This document shows, in pieces, positions 8,770 to 17,161 of a stretch of 48,330 bases of DNA. A model generated the notes under the pieces. It was given only the letters and a program-made list of their open reading frames with translations. It had not been told where the DNA came from and did not search any database. How positions within the stretch are numbered: position 1 is the stretch's first letter; the number at the start of each line of letters is the position of its first letter. The stretch is from Streptomyces sp. DH24 (lineage in GTDB: Bacteria; Actinomycetota; Actinomycetes; Streptomycetales; Streptomycetaceae). The position numbers were made by a program, and so were the translations under genes. The stretch lies in contig NZ_JARVKW010000052.1 of assembly GCF_029813775.1 (NCBI RefSeq), positions 1-48,330 of the forward strand. The letters run 5' to 3'.

Positions 8770-10602
8770 GTGGACCGCGTCAGCCTGATCGGACCGTTCG
8801 GACGGACGAGACCGTCACTCGCACGGCACGGCCTGCTCGCCGTGCTCGTCACCGCGGCCCTGGCCGCGTCCGGAATCTCGTCGGCCGCCCGTGCGGCCGA
8901 CGCGGACCTGGTACGCAACGGCGGCTTCGAAGCGGGCCTCGACGGCTGGACCTGCACCTCGGCGACGACCGTGAAAAGCCCCGTGCGCAGCGGCGCTTCG
9001 GCGCTCCGTGCCACCCCGTCCGGCAGCGACAACGCCCGCTGCACCCAGACCGTGACCGTGCGACCGGACAGCCAGTACACGCTGTCGGGCCACGTCCGCG
9101 GCTCCTACGTGTACCTCGGCGCGACCGGCACCGGCACCACCGACGTCTCCGCCTGGACCCAGTCCGCCCTCGACTGGCAACAGCTCACCACGACCTTCCG
9201 CACCGGCCCCACGACCACCCGCGTCACCCTCCACACCCACGGCTGGTACGGCACCGGCGCCTACCTCGCCGACGACGTCTCCCTCACCGGACCCGGCGCG
9301 GACACCGGCGTGCCGCCCGCCCCGCCGACCGGCCTCAGGACCGGCAGCGTCACCTCCACCAGCGTCGCCCTGTCCTGGTCCCCGGTCGCCGGCGCCACCG
9401 GCTACGCCGTCTACCGCGACGGCACGAGGGTCCGCACGGCCACCGGCACGTCCGTCACCGTCACGGGCCTCACCCCCGACACCGCCTACGCCTTCCAGGT
9501 CGCCGCCGTGAACGACGCCGGCGAGTCCGCGAAGTCGGCCACCGTGACCGCGACCACCGCGTCCGGCACCGGCGGCGGCTCCGCCGACCTGCCGCCGCAC
9601 GCCCTGGTCGGCTACCTCCACGCGAGCTTCGCCAACGGCTCCGGCTACACGCGCCTGGCCGACGTCCCCGACAGCTGGGACGTCATCGACCTGGCCTTCG
9701 GCGAGCCCACCTCGGTCGAGTCGGGCGACATCCGCTTCGACCGCTGCCCGGCGGCCCAGTGCCCGAACGTGGAGAGCGACGCCGACTTCAAGGCCGCCGT
9801 CAAGGCCAAGCAGGCCGCGGGCAAGAAGGTGCTGATCTCCATCGGCGGCCAGAACGGCCAGGTCCGGCTGACCACCACGGCCGCCCGCGACACCTTCGTC
9901 AGCTCCGTCTCGAAGATCATCGACGAGTACGGACTCGACGGCCTCGACATCGACTTCGAGGGCCACTCGCTCTCGCTGAACGCCGACGACACGGACTTCA
10001 AGAACCCGAAGACCCCCGTGATCGTCCACCTCGTCCAGGCGCTGAAGACCCTCAAGGCCAAGTACGGCGACGACTTCGTCCTGACGATGGCCCCGGAGAC
10101 CTTCTTCGTCCAACTCGGCTACCAGTACTACGGCACCGGCAAATGGGGCGGCCAGGACCCGCGCGCCGGCGCCTACCTCCCGGTCATCCACGCCCTGCGC
10201 GACGACCTCACCCTGCTGCACGTCCAGGACTACAACTCCGGCCCGGTCATGGGCCTGGACAACCAGTACCACTCCATGGGCGGCGCCGACTTCCACATCG
10301 CCATGACCGACATGCTGCTCACCGGCTTCCCGGTCGCGGGCGACGCGAACAACGTCTTCCCGCCGCTGCGCCCCGACCAGGTCGCCATCGGCATGCCGGC
10401 CACCGCCAACGCGGGCAACGGACACGTACCGCCCGCCGAGGTCACCAAGACCCTGGACTGCCTGACCAAGAAGACCAACTGCGGTGCGTACGCGACCCAC
10501 GGCACGTGGCCCGCGCTGCGCGGCCTGATGACGTGGTCGATCAACTGGGACCGGTTCGGCGGCTGGGAGTTCCAGCGGACGTTCGACGGCTACTTCGGCT
10601 GA
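8770..10602 (+). CDS. secreted family 18 chitinase with CBM-like and FnIII domains
   Basis: This 610-residue enzyme hydrolyses beta-1,4 bonds of chitin outside the cell. Domains in order: a signal peptide (about residues 1-42, cleaved near ARAAD); a beta-sandwich carbohydrate-binding-like module (about 45-175, starting LVRNGGFEAGLDGW); a fibronectin type III domain (about 181-262); and a GH18 catalytic domain from about 273. The GH18 signature DGLDIDFEG is complete, with Glu397 as the proton donor, and SIGG is present upstream. The start is GTG at 8770; no nearby ATG gives the signal peptide. The dre-like site just upstream predicts repression by DasR and induction by chitin breakdown products. 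The stop lies 13 bases inside the 3' end of the convergent PAP2 gene. Confidence 0.95.
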   Translation: MDRVSLIGPFGRTRPSLARHGLLAVLVTAALAASGISSAARAADADLVRNGGFEAGLDGWTCTSATTVKSPVRSGASALRATPSGSDNARCTQTVTVRPDSQYTLSGHVRGSYVYLGATGTGTTDVSAWTQSALDWQQLTTTFRTGPTTTRVTLHTHGWYGTGAYLADDVSLTGPGADTGVPPAPPTGLRTGSVTSTSVALSWSPVAGATGYAVYRDGTRVRTATGTSVTVTGLTPDTAYAFQVAAVNDAGESAKSATVTATTASGTGGGSADLPPHALVGYLHASFANGSGYTRLADVPDSWDVIDLAFGEPTSVESGDIRFDRCPAAQCPNVESDADFKAAVKAKQAAGKKVLISIGGQNGQVRLTTTAARDTFVSSVSKIIDEYGLDGLDIDFEGHSLSLNADDTDFKNPKTPVIVHLVQALKTLKAKYGDDFVLTMAPETFFVQLGYQYYGTGKWGGQDPRAGAYLPVIHALRDDLTLLHVQDYNSGPVMGLDNQYHSMGGADFHIAMTDMLLTGFPVAGDANNVFPPLRPDQVAIGMPATANAGNGHVPPAEVTKTLDCLTKKTNCGAYATHGTWPALRGLMTWSINWDRFGGWEFQRTFDGYFG

Positions 10603-11315
10603 GGGGCCGCCCCGGACGGCGTTCCGGACGGCGCCCCGGACGGCGCTTCGGGCGGCGCCCCGGACGGCGCTTCGGGCGGCGCTTCGGGCGGTGCCGAAGG
10701 GGGCGCCGACCGGCGCAGGAGAAGCACGAACAGCGTCAGCAGCACCGCGCCCAGGCACCAACTGGCCACCACGTCCAGCGGCCAGTGGTAGCCGCGCCGC
10801 ACCAGGCCGAAGCCCACACCGGCGTTCACGACGGCACAGGCTCCGACCAGCGCGCGGCGCGCGTGGGCGGTGCGCAGCAGCGGCAGCAGGAGCACGGCCG
10901 CGGTCCCGTAGGCGACCGCGGCCGTCGCCGTGTGCCCGGAGGGGAAGAAGCCGGAGCCCGGATGCACGGGCGTCCCCGGACGGTCCGTCAGTTCTTTCGC
11001 CGGCACGACCAGCAGCGGCACGGCCGCCATCAACAGGGCGGCCAGGGCGGGCGGCAGCCACCAGCGGGCGGCGCCGGCCGCCCGCCGCCGCAGAGCCACG
11101 TACCCCAGGACGGCGAGCAGGACCGGCAGCGCGACCTCGATGTTGCCCAGATCGGCGAGGAGTTCGGAGCCCCGGTCCGGGTGGACGAGAGCCCGGCTCA
11201 CGCGCGCGTCGGCGTCCAGCAGTGGACCGTCGGCGACGACCTGCCAGGTGATCAGGCCGAAGAACACGGCGGGCAACCAGAGGGGCATGAGGAACGGCAG
11301 CAACAGGCGGGACAC
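10590..11315 (-). CDS. PAP2-family membrane phosphatase
   Basis: This protein of about 241 residues has several hydrophobic helices and the PAP2 (type 2 phosphatidic acid phosphatase) signatures: KELTDRP, then GFFPSGHTATA, then RRGYHWPLDV with the catalytic His and Asp. Two details depart from the usual pattern: the first motif has four rather than six residues between Lys and Arg-Pro, and the Arg of the third motif sits closer to the His than normal. Substrates could be phosphatidic acid, prenyl pyrophosphates or similar lipids. The start is uncertain: GTG at 11315 or 11321 both precede the first helix, and an ATG at 11396 would add an implausible leader. The C-terminal 35 residues are a Pro/Ala/Glu/Ser/Gly repeat encoded by a 12-bp tandem repeat. 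Confidence 0.85.
   Translation of the reverse strand: MSRLLLPFLMPLWLPAVFFGLITWQVVADGPLLDADARVSRALVHPDRGSELLADLGNIEVALPVLLAVLGYVALRRRAAGAARWWLPPALAALLMAAVPLLVVPAKELTDRPGTPVHPGSGFFPSGHTATAAVAYGTAAVLLLPLLRTAHARRALVGACAVVNAGVGFGLVRRGYHWPLDVVASWCLGAVLLTLFVLLLRRSAPPSAPPEAPPEAPSGAPPEAPSGAPSGTPSGAAPQPK
10612..10695. repeat. seven 12-bp tandem repeats in the 3' end of the PAP2 gene
   Basis: Seven contiguous 12-base units alternate between CCGGACGGCGCY and TCGGGCGGCGCY types with minor changes. They lie in frame and encode the APSG/APPE tail of the PAP2 protein on the minus strand. Because each unit is four codons long, gain or loss of units keeps the frame, so tail length could vary between strains. 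Confidence 0.9.
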
Positions 11316-11455
11316 GTCCACAGCCTGACAGGACCGATCAATTCGCCCAACCCGGTGTAGCGCGACACGGCAGGCGGAATGATCCAGCCGAGGCAACCGT
11401 CAGGGCCCGCCGACGCCGACCGGAGCGGGCCCCCCAGCGAACCGGAGGACTGCGC

Positions 11456-12517
11456 ATGGCCGAACCGCTCACCGCGAGCCGGCTGGTCGCCGCGCTGCGC
11501 GAGGAGGGCTGCACCGTGCGGGAGGTCGGCGACTGGCGCACCAACAACCGCAACCACGTGGGCGCCTGGGGTCCCGTCAACGGCGTGATGATCCACCACA
11601 CCGTGACCGGACCCAAGACCGACGTCGTGAGCCTCATCTACCACGGCCACAGCGAACTGCCGGGTCCGCTCTCGACCGGCTGCATCACCAAGGACGGCAC
11701 CGTCCACCTGGTGGGCAACGGCCGCGCCAACCACGCGGGCGGCGGCGACCCGGACGTCCTCAGGGCCGTGATCAACGAGTCGTACGGCGACTATCCGCCC
11801 CGCACGAACGAACACCAGGGCTCGTCCGGAGCCGTCGACGGCAACGCCCGCTTCTACGGCTTCGAGTGCGAGAACCTCGGCGACGGCAAGGACCCCTGGC
11901 CGCCCGCCCAGTACATCGCCATGGTCAGGGCCACGGCGGGCATCTGCCGTGCGCACGGCTGGGGCCCGAAGTCGGCGATCGGCCACCTGGAGTGGTCCGA
12001 CTGGAAGTCCGACCCCAGGGGCTTCGACATGCAGGACTTCCGCCGCGACCTCGCCGACTGCCTGGCGCTCCCGGCGGGCCAGTGGGAAGGAGAGGACCCC
12101 GTGCCCCAGTACGTCAACCTCGGCCTCGCCGAGGCCTACACGCTCAACCCCGGCGCCTGGAACAGCATCGAGTTCACCAAGGAGTGGACCGACGAGCCGG
12201 GTCACCACGCCACGGACGGGGCCGTGTGGGCGCGCGGCCCGGCCCGGTTCACCGGCTCCGTCAGCCTGCGCATAGACGGGCTGCCCGTCGGCGCGGTGGT
12301 CCAGGCGCGGATGAGCGAGTACGAGGGCTCCGAGCACCGCGCGGACCACTCCATCCACGAGATCATCGGCACCGCGGGCGACGCGTTCGCGACGATTCCC
12401 CTCACCAAGCGCCTGCGGTCCGGCCGCGGCATGCGGGTACGGCTGCTGAACCAGGCGGACAGACCGGTGAGGATCTCCAGCGCCGTCCTGACCGTGCTGC
12501 TGTGGAAGGAAGGCTGA
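11456..12517 (+). CDS. N-acetylmuramoyl-L-alanine amidase-like protein (amidase_2/PGRP fold)
   Basis: This 353-residue protein has an amidase_2/PGRP domain in about residues 40-200. Visible signatures are MIHHTVTG with His47-His48 (one a likely zinc ligand), the NGRANHAGGG strand, FYGFECEN, and GHLEWSDWKSDP with the second His and the Asp-Pro pair. The family cleaves the amide between N-acetylmuramic acid and L-alanine in peptidoglycan. The last 150 residues look like a beta-rich module (AEAYTLNPGAWNSIEF onward) of unknown function. There is no signal peptide, so export or use inside the cell is unclear. The ATG at 11456 has an excellent CCGGAGGA ribosome site. No phage genes are nearby, although the family is also common in phage lysins. 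Confidence 0.87.
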   Translation: MAEPLTASRLVAALREEGCTVREVGDWRTNNRNHVGAWGPVNGVMIHHTVTGPKTDVVSLIYHGHSELPGPLSTGCITKDGTVHLVGNGRANHAGGGDPDVLRAVINESYGDYPPRTNEHQGSSGAVDGNARFYGFECENLGDGKDPWPPAQYIAMVRATAGICRAHGWGPKSAIGHLEWSDWKSDPRGFDMQDFRRDLADCLALPAGQWEGEDPVPQYVNLGLAEAYTLNPGAWNSIEFTKEWTDEPGHHATDGAVWARGPARFTGSVSLRIDGLPVGAVVQARMSEYEGSEHRADHSIHEIIGTAGDAFATIPLTKRLRSGRGMRVRLLNQADRPVRISSAVLTVLLWKEG

Positions 12518-12560
12518 CACCCGGCTGGGGACGACGACCGTCCGAGGACGACGGCTCGCC

Positions 12561-12588
12561 CGCACGGCGCCCGGAAGGGTGCCGTGCG
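12561..12588 (+). terminator. hairpin after the amidase gene
   Basis: A 12-bp stem (12561-12572 with 12577-12588, one G-T wobble) closes a GGAA tetraloop, 43 bases after the amidase stop. There is no T-run, which is usual for streptomycete terminators. Confidence 0.7.
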
Positions 12589-12629
12589 CCGTCGTGTGCG
12601 ACGGCGGCGGCAGCGGGGAGATGAAACGG

Positions 12630-12672
12630 CCGAAGGGCCGGCACAAGGGGGGGGTGTGTGCCGGCCCTTCGG
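12630..12672. terminator. strong bidirectional hairpin between convergent genes
   Basis: A perfect 16-bp stem (12630-12645 with 12657-12672, CCGAAGGGCCGGCACA and its complement) encloses an 11-base loop containing eight Gs in a row. It lies between the amidase (+) and the aminotransferase (-) and would work as a terminator for both strands. Confidence 0.75.
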
Positions 12673-12984
12673 AGAACGTCCGTGTCGGCCGTTCTGATCG
12701 GAACGTCGCGCGCCCCGGGGGGTTTGGGGCGGGCGACCGTCCGATCGGTGAGGAGATCCGAAGCCGAGACTTCGGTGTGCGCGAGGCACGACCAGGTCGA
12801 AGCTGGGGAGGCCACGGCCTGATGTCACCCACAGTCCCCTGTGGGCGGGGGTGTATCTCTCAACTGCGTAGAACCTACGACAGCGGATTCGCGCGCGACA
12901 GGAGGAACCGGGTCCTGCCATCCACCTCGCACACCTTCTTCACACGCTCTGCAGCAGCGACCTCACCGGTGCGAGCGGCCTCGC
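12673..12984. other. intergenic stretch without a recognised gene
   Basis: About 310 bases separate the strong hairpin from the end of the aminotransferase gene. The only structure seen is a small perfect hairpin, CCCACAG/CTGTGGG with a 4-base loop (12828-12845). A 144-codon plus-strand frame covers the area, but its composition and Arg-rich product look non-coding. Confidence 0.6.
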
Positions 12985-14319
12985 TCAGATGCGCGCGAAC
13001 GCCTGCTCGATGATGTCCAGGCCCTCGTTCAGCAGGTCCTCGCCGATCACCAGCGGCGGCAGGAAACGCAGCACGTTGCCGTAGGTGCCGCAGGTCAGCA
13101 CCAGCAGGCCCTCCTGGTGGCAGGCCTTGGCGAGCGCGGCCGTCGCCGCCGCGTCCGGCTCCTTCGTGGCGCGGTCCGTGACCAGCTCGATCGCGATCAT
13201 CGCGCCGCGGCCGCGGACGTCACCGATGATGTCGAACTTCTCGGCCATGGCGGTCAGACGGCCCTTCATGACCTCCTCGATCCGCTTGGCCTTCGCGTTG
13301 AGGTCGAGCTCCTTCATCGTCTCGATGGCGCCGAGCGCACCCGCGCAGGCGACCGGGTTGCCGCCGTAGGTGCCGCCGAGGCCGCCCGCGTGCGCGGCGT
13401 CCATGATCTCGGCGCGGCCCGTCACGGCGGCCAGCGGCAGACCGCCGGCGATGCCCTTCGCGGTCGTGATCAGGTCCGGGACGATGCCCTCGTCCTCGCA
13501 GGCGAACCACTGGCCGGTGCGGCAGAAACCGGACTGGATCTCGTCGGCGACGAAGACGATGCCGTTGTCCGAGGCGAACTTGCTGATCGCCGGCAGGAAG
13601 CCCTTCGCCGGCTCGATGAAGCCGCCCTCGCCGAGCACCGGCTCGATGATGATCGCGGCGACGTTCTCGGCGCCGACCTGCTTGGTGATCTGGTCGATGG
13701 CCTGCGCGGCGGCCTCGGGGCCGGCGTTCTCCGCACCGGTCGGCCAGCGGTAGCCGTAGGCGACCGGGACGCGGTAGACCTCGGGCGCGAAGGGGCCGAA
13801 GCCGTGCTTGTACGGCATGTTCTTCGCGGTCAGCGCCATCGTGAGGTTGGTGCGGCCGTGGTAGCCGTGGTCGAACACCACGACCGCCTGGCGCCTGGTG
13901 TACGCGCGGGCGATCTTGACGGCGTTCTCGACGGCCTCGGCACCGCTGTTGAACAGGGCCGACTTCTTGGCGTGGTCACCCGGCGTGAGCTCGGCCAGCG
14001 CCTCGGCGACGGCGACGTAGCCCTCGTACGGCGTGACCATGAAACAGGTGTGGGTGAAGTCGGCGAGCTGCGCGGACGCCTTGCGGACGACGGCCTCGGC
14101 GGAGGCGCCGACCGACGTCACGGCGATGCCGGAGCCGAAGTCGATGAGACGGTTGCCGTCGACGTCCTCGATGATCCCGCCGCCCGCGCGCGCGGTGAAG
14201 ACGGGCAGTACGGAGCCCACGCCCTGCGCGACCGCGGCGGTGCGGCGGGCCTGCAGCTCCTGCGACTTCGGGCCGGGGATGGCGGTGACGACGCGGCGCT
14301 CCTGCGGAAGTGCGGTCAT
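12985..14319 (-). CDS. gabT: 4-aminobutyrate aminotransferase
   Basis: This 444-residue class III, PLP-dependent aminotransferase transfers the amino group of GABA to 2-oxoglutarate and yields succinate semialdehyde and glutamate. Visible features: GSGIAVTSVGASAEAVV near the N-terminus, NSGAEAVENAVKIAR for cofactor phosphate binding, DHGYHGRTN, the Asp in FVADEIQSGF, and the PLP lysine in TTAKGIAGG (Lys288). Length and motifs agree with bacterial GabT. The ATG at 14319 has AGGAG about seven bases upstream; upstream in-frame ATGs give an unlikely leader. It is divergent from the membrane ATPase at 14582. With the two aldehyde dehydrogenases it makes a plausible putrescine-to-succinate path. 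Action on 5-aminovalerate cannot be excluded. Confidence 0.93.
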   Translation of the reverse strand: MTALPQERRVVTAIPGPKSQELQARRTAAVAQGVGSVLPVFTARAGGGIIEDVDGNRLIDFGSGIAVTSVGASAEAVVRKASAQLADFTHTCFMVTPYEGYVAVAEALAELTPGDHAKKSALFNSGAEAVENAVKIARAYTRRQAVVVFDHGYHGRTNLTMALTAKNMPYKHGFGPFAPEVYRVPVAYGYRWPTGAENAGPEAAAQAIDQITKQVGAENVAAIIIEPVLGEGGFIEPAKGFLPAISKFASDNGIVFVADEIQSGFCRTGQWFACEDEGIVPDLITTAKGIAGGLPLAAVTGRAEIMDAAHAGGLGGTYGGNPVACAGALGAIETMKELDLNAKAKRIEEVMKGRLTAMAEKFDIIGDVRGRGAMIAIELVTDRATKEPDAAATAALAKACHQEGLLVLTCGTYGNVLRFLPPLVIGEDLLNEGLDIIEQAFARI

Positions 14320-14581
14320 GCGGGGCTCCTGGGGGGTATTGCGGACGCTTGCCTTCTTTTCTCGCAGGCTAGGTGCGGGACGGGAGGGTGGGCATGCTCC
14401 ATGTGGGCGTTGTCGCAAGGCCCGGTTGTCCGCCGTGGACATAGCGGCCGGGTGACCTGGACACGGTGACGCGATGGCTGATCCGCGCGGGCCCGGCCGC
14501 GTATCCGCCGAACCCGCCGTACGAGGGCACTAGATTGACCCGCGAACGAGGCACGGACCGGTTGGCCAGGGGGCAGGCACG

Positions 14582-16981
14582 ATGGACACTGACGGCACGC
14601 ACGACGCTCGCGGCACGCACGCCGATCGCGTACCGCGCCCGGCCTCGCCCCCGCAGCCGCCGTCCGGCGCCCTTCCCCCCGCGCCGCCCGTGCCGCCCAT
14701 GCCGCAGGGCCCGCCCAGCGCCTCGCCCGGCGTCGCGGAGTGGCTCAACGAGCCGCGCCCCGAGGCCGGGCCGGGGATCTGGCGGTTCGGCTTCACCCCG
14801 CGCAGGCCGCCGGGCACGAGCCGGCGGCTGGACCCGACGGCCGTGGTGGGCACCTGGATCACGGTCGCCGTGGCACTGTTCCTGTGGTCGATGTGGGACC
14901 GGGGGGCGGTGCCCTACCAGTGGGTGCCCCTGCAGTGGCTGACACCGAGCGACTGGTGGTACCCCAACACGGTGTGGCCCCGGAGCTGGCAGGCCACGCA
15001 CGCGCGGATCCTCTACGACGGCGTGTTCTTCGTGCTCCTCCTCTGGGGCGCCGGACGGCTGGGGAGCTGGCCGCGGGTGATCCGCTTCTACCTCGACCGT
15101 TTCGCCCCCCGGGGCCGCGCGGCCGTGACGGTCCTCGCCGCGCTGGCCGTCCTCGGCCTCGTCTGGCCGGAGGCCGTTCCCGGCGAACCCTGGGAGCCGC
15201 TGCCGGTCGTCGGACCCGTGCTCTCCCTCGTGAGCCTCGTCGCGGGCGGTGCCGACGTGTTCCGGTCCCAGGTGATCACCTACGGCGTGTACGCCGTGAT
15301 CACCGCGGCCGTCCTGTGGCCCTTCGCGAGGACCGGCGCCTGGTGGACCCTCGCCAAGGGATGGCTCGGCGCGCGCTCCCCGCAGGCAGCCGACGGGCCC
15401 CGGCCGGCGGTGCCGCTCAGCCCGGCCCAGTGGCCGCAGCTCAGGGAGGCCGGACAGCACCGGGCGGCGGACCTGCTCTCCGCCGAAGTGCTGGCGGGAC
15501 GGATGAACGACGTCGACTGCGCACGCGTCGGGCACGCCTGGACCAGGGCCCGCCGCGACGCCACCCGCGTGGCCGACTTCGCCGAGACCGTGCTGCGCAA
15601 GGGGGCGGCGGCCTGGACCCACCCCTCGGGGGACCGGGACCTGCCCGCCCGTACCGCGCGGCACGACCTGCTCGTCGGCCAGGTGCGGATCGGCGCCTGC
15701 GCCGCGGCCAGGACCAACCCGCTCGAACGCCACGGGGCGGGCGTCGCCCTCGACCCGTCGACGCTCGGCACCTCACTGCTCGCCGTGGGCCCGTCCGGCG
15801 TCGGCAAGACCCGCCACCTCGTCCGGCCCGTCGTCGAGAACCTCGCCCTCCAGGCGCTCACGGGACGCTGCGCCGTCGTGGCGGTCGGCGGCGCGGGCGC
15901 GCCCCTCGGTCCCGACGGGGCGTACGACGTCGTCGTCCGGCTCGGCGACCCCGCCTCCGTCCACGACCTGGACCTGTACGCCGACTCCACCGACCCGGAC
16001 GAGGCGGCCTCCTTCCTCGCCGAGGGCCTGGTCGGAGACCTGGACGTGGTGGACAGCCGGCGCGCCGCCACCGCCCTGGCGCAGTTGCTGGGCCCCTACC
16101 GGGCCGTGCACGGCCGCTTTCCCGCCGTGCCGGTGCTGCGCGAGCTCCTCGAAGGAGACCCGGACGCGCTGTCGGCCCTGCGGGACGCGCTGGACGCGGT
16201 CGCGCACCCCGCCATGCGCCGTGAACTGGAGGCGCGCATCAGGCAGGCGGGCACCGCGGCCGACCCCGGCCCGGCGCTGGCGGACCGGCTCGCCCTCCTG
16301 GACCGTCCCGCCTTCGAGCGGTTCTTCGGCGCGGGGGACGCCCGGCACTTCTCCCTGCGTTCGGTGGCCCACCACCCGCTGCGCGTCCGCGTCGACCTGC
16401 CCGAGCGGGGGCACGAGGAGGCGTCGAGGCTGCTGGCGCGGCTCGTGCTGGCCCAGTTCGCGGCCGTGGCCCGCTCGACCGGCGAGCGCGGACACTTCGC
16501 CTGCCTGGTCCTGGACGACGCGGCGGGAGCCCTGACCACCGAGACCATCCGCGGTATCCAGCGGCTGCGCTCCCTGAACGCCGGCGTGGTCCTCACCCTG
16601 CGGACCCTCGCGGACGTCCCCGAGCCGCTGCACGGGCCCCTGTTCAGCGCGGTGGGCTGCCGCATGGCGTTCTCCGGCGTCACGACCTGGGACGGGCGGG
16701 CCTTCGCCGAGGCGTGGGGCAAGGAGTGGGTCGAGACGGAGGAGGTCGCCCAGCACACCGTTTTCGCCGACCAGCCCATGACCCGCGCCATGCACGCGCT
16801 GCGCAAGATGGTCACCGGCAAGGCCGTGACCACGGAAGCGGTGACCGTGCGGCAGGTCGAGCGGGAGCGGTGGTCCGCCTCCGAGCTGGCGCACGCGGTG
16901 CCGCCGGGGCACGCGGTGCTGTCGCTGACCGACGTGACGGGAGAGCACGCGCCGCCGCTGCTGGTCGACCTGCGGGGGTGA
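14582..16981 (+). CDS. VirD4/TraG-like membrane ATPase of unknown role
   Basis: This 799-residue protein starts with a Pro-rich cytoplasmic segment (about 1-85). Several hydrophobic helices follow between residues 85 and 255, for example VVGTWITVAVALFLWSMW and ITYGVYAVITAAVLWPF. The ATPase half has Walker A GPSGVGKT near residue 403 and a Walker B-like LVLDDAAG near residue 641. The C-terminal region (TTEAVTVRQVERERWSASEL, then PPGHAVLSL) resembles the end of TraG/VirD4 coupling proteins. Such proteins pump DNA or protein through conjugation or secretion channels. No relaxase, other T4SS part or plasmid gene is nearby, so a resident chromosomal function is likelier than a mobile element. The ATG at 14582 follows an AGGGGGCAGG stretch. 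Confidence 0.8.
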   Translation: MDTDGTHDARGTHADRVPRPASPPQPPSGALPPAPPVPPMPQGPPSASPGVAEWLNEPRPEAGPGIWRFGFTPRRPPGTSRRLDPTAVVGTWITVAVALFLWSMWDRGAVPYQWVPLQWLTPSDWWYPNTVWPRSWQATHARILYDGVFFVLLLWGAGRLGSWPRVIRFYLDRFAPRGRAAVTVLAALAVLGLVWPEAVPGEPWEPLPVVGPVLSLVSLVAGGADVFRSQVITYGVYAVITAAVLWPFARTGAWWTLAKGWLGARSPQAADGPRPAVPLSPAQWPQLREAGQHRAADLLSAEVLAGRMNDVDCARVGHAWTRARRDATRVADFAETVLRKGAAAWTHPSGDRDLPARTARHDLLVGQVRIGACAAARTNPLERHGAGVALDPSTLGTSLLAVGPSGVGKTRHLVRPVVENLALQALTGRCAVVAVGGAGAPLGPDGAYDVVVRLGDPASVHDLDLYADSTDPDEAASFLAEGLVGDLDVVDSRRAATALAQLLGPYRAVHGRFPAVPVLRELLEGDPDALSALRDALDAVAHPAMRRELEARIRQAGTAADPGPALADRLALLDRPAFERFFGAGDARHFSLRSVAHHPLRVRVDLPERGHEEASRLLARLVLAQFAAVARSTGERGHFACLVLDDAAGALTTETIRGIQRLRSLNAGVVLTLRTLADVPEPLHGPLFSAVGCRMAFSGVTTWDGRAFAEAWGKEWVETEEVAQHTVFADQPMTRAMHALRKMVTGKAVTTEAVTVRQVERERWSASELAHAVPPGHAVLSLTDVTGEHAPPLLVDLRG

Positions 16982-17084
16982 CGGCCGGAAAAGGGGGGTG
17001 TGCGGACGCGTGCGACCGTACGGTGAGGCAGAATCTGCATGGGCCGTTCATACGTGACGGCCAAGTGGTCACAATGATCATCAG

Positions 17085-17108
17085 ATCTCCCCATCTCCCC
17101 GTCTCCCC
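17085..17108. repeat. three 8-bp pyrimidine repeats before the PucR gene
   Basis: ATCTCCCC occurs twice and GTCTCCCC once in direct succession, followed by a partial fourth unit. The tract lies about 55 bases before the regulator start, in its leader or promoter. It is probably simple-sequence DNA. Confidence 0.55.
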
Positions 17109-17161
17109 GTCTCAGCGTCGCCCCTCACCTCCGTACTCGACACCAGAGATCCGAAGGCCTC

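Noticed and set aside
12579..13013. 144-codon plus-strand frame in the amidase/gabT gap
   Set aside because: It starts inside a terminator hairpin, crosses the second hairpin and enters the gabT 3' end; no ribosome site and no domain.
12841..14469. 542-codon plus-strand frame opposite gabT
   Set aside because: It is antisense to an aminotransferase with all its catalytic motifs and lacks any family similarity of its own.
14582..16981. integrated conjugative element around the VirD4/TraG-like gene
   Set aside because: The neighbours are metabolic genes, and no integrase, relaxase, excisionase or attachment site is visible.
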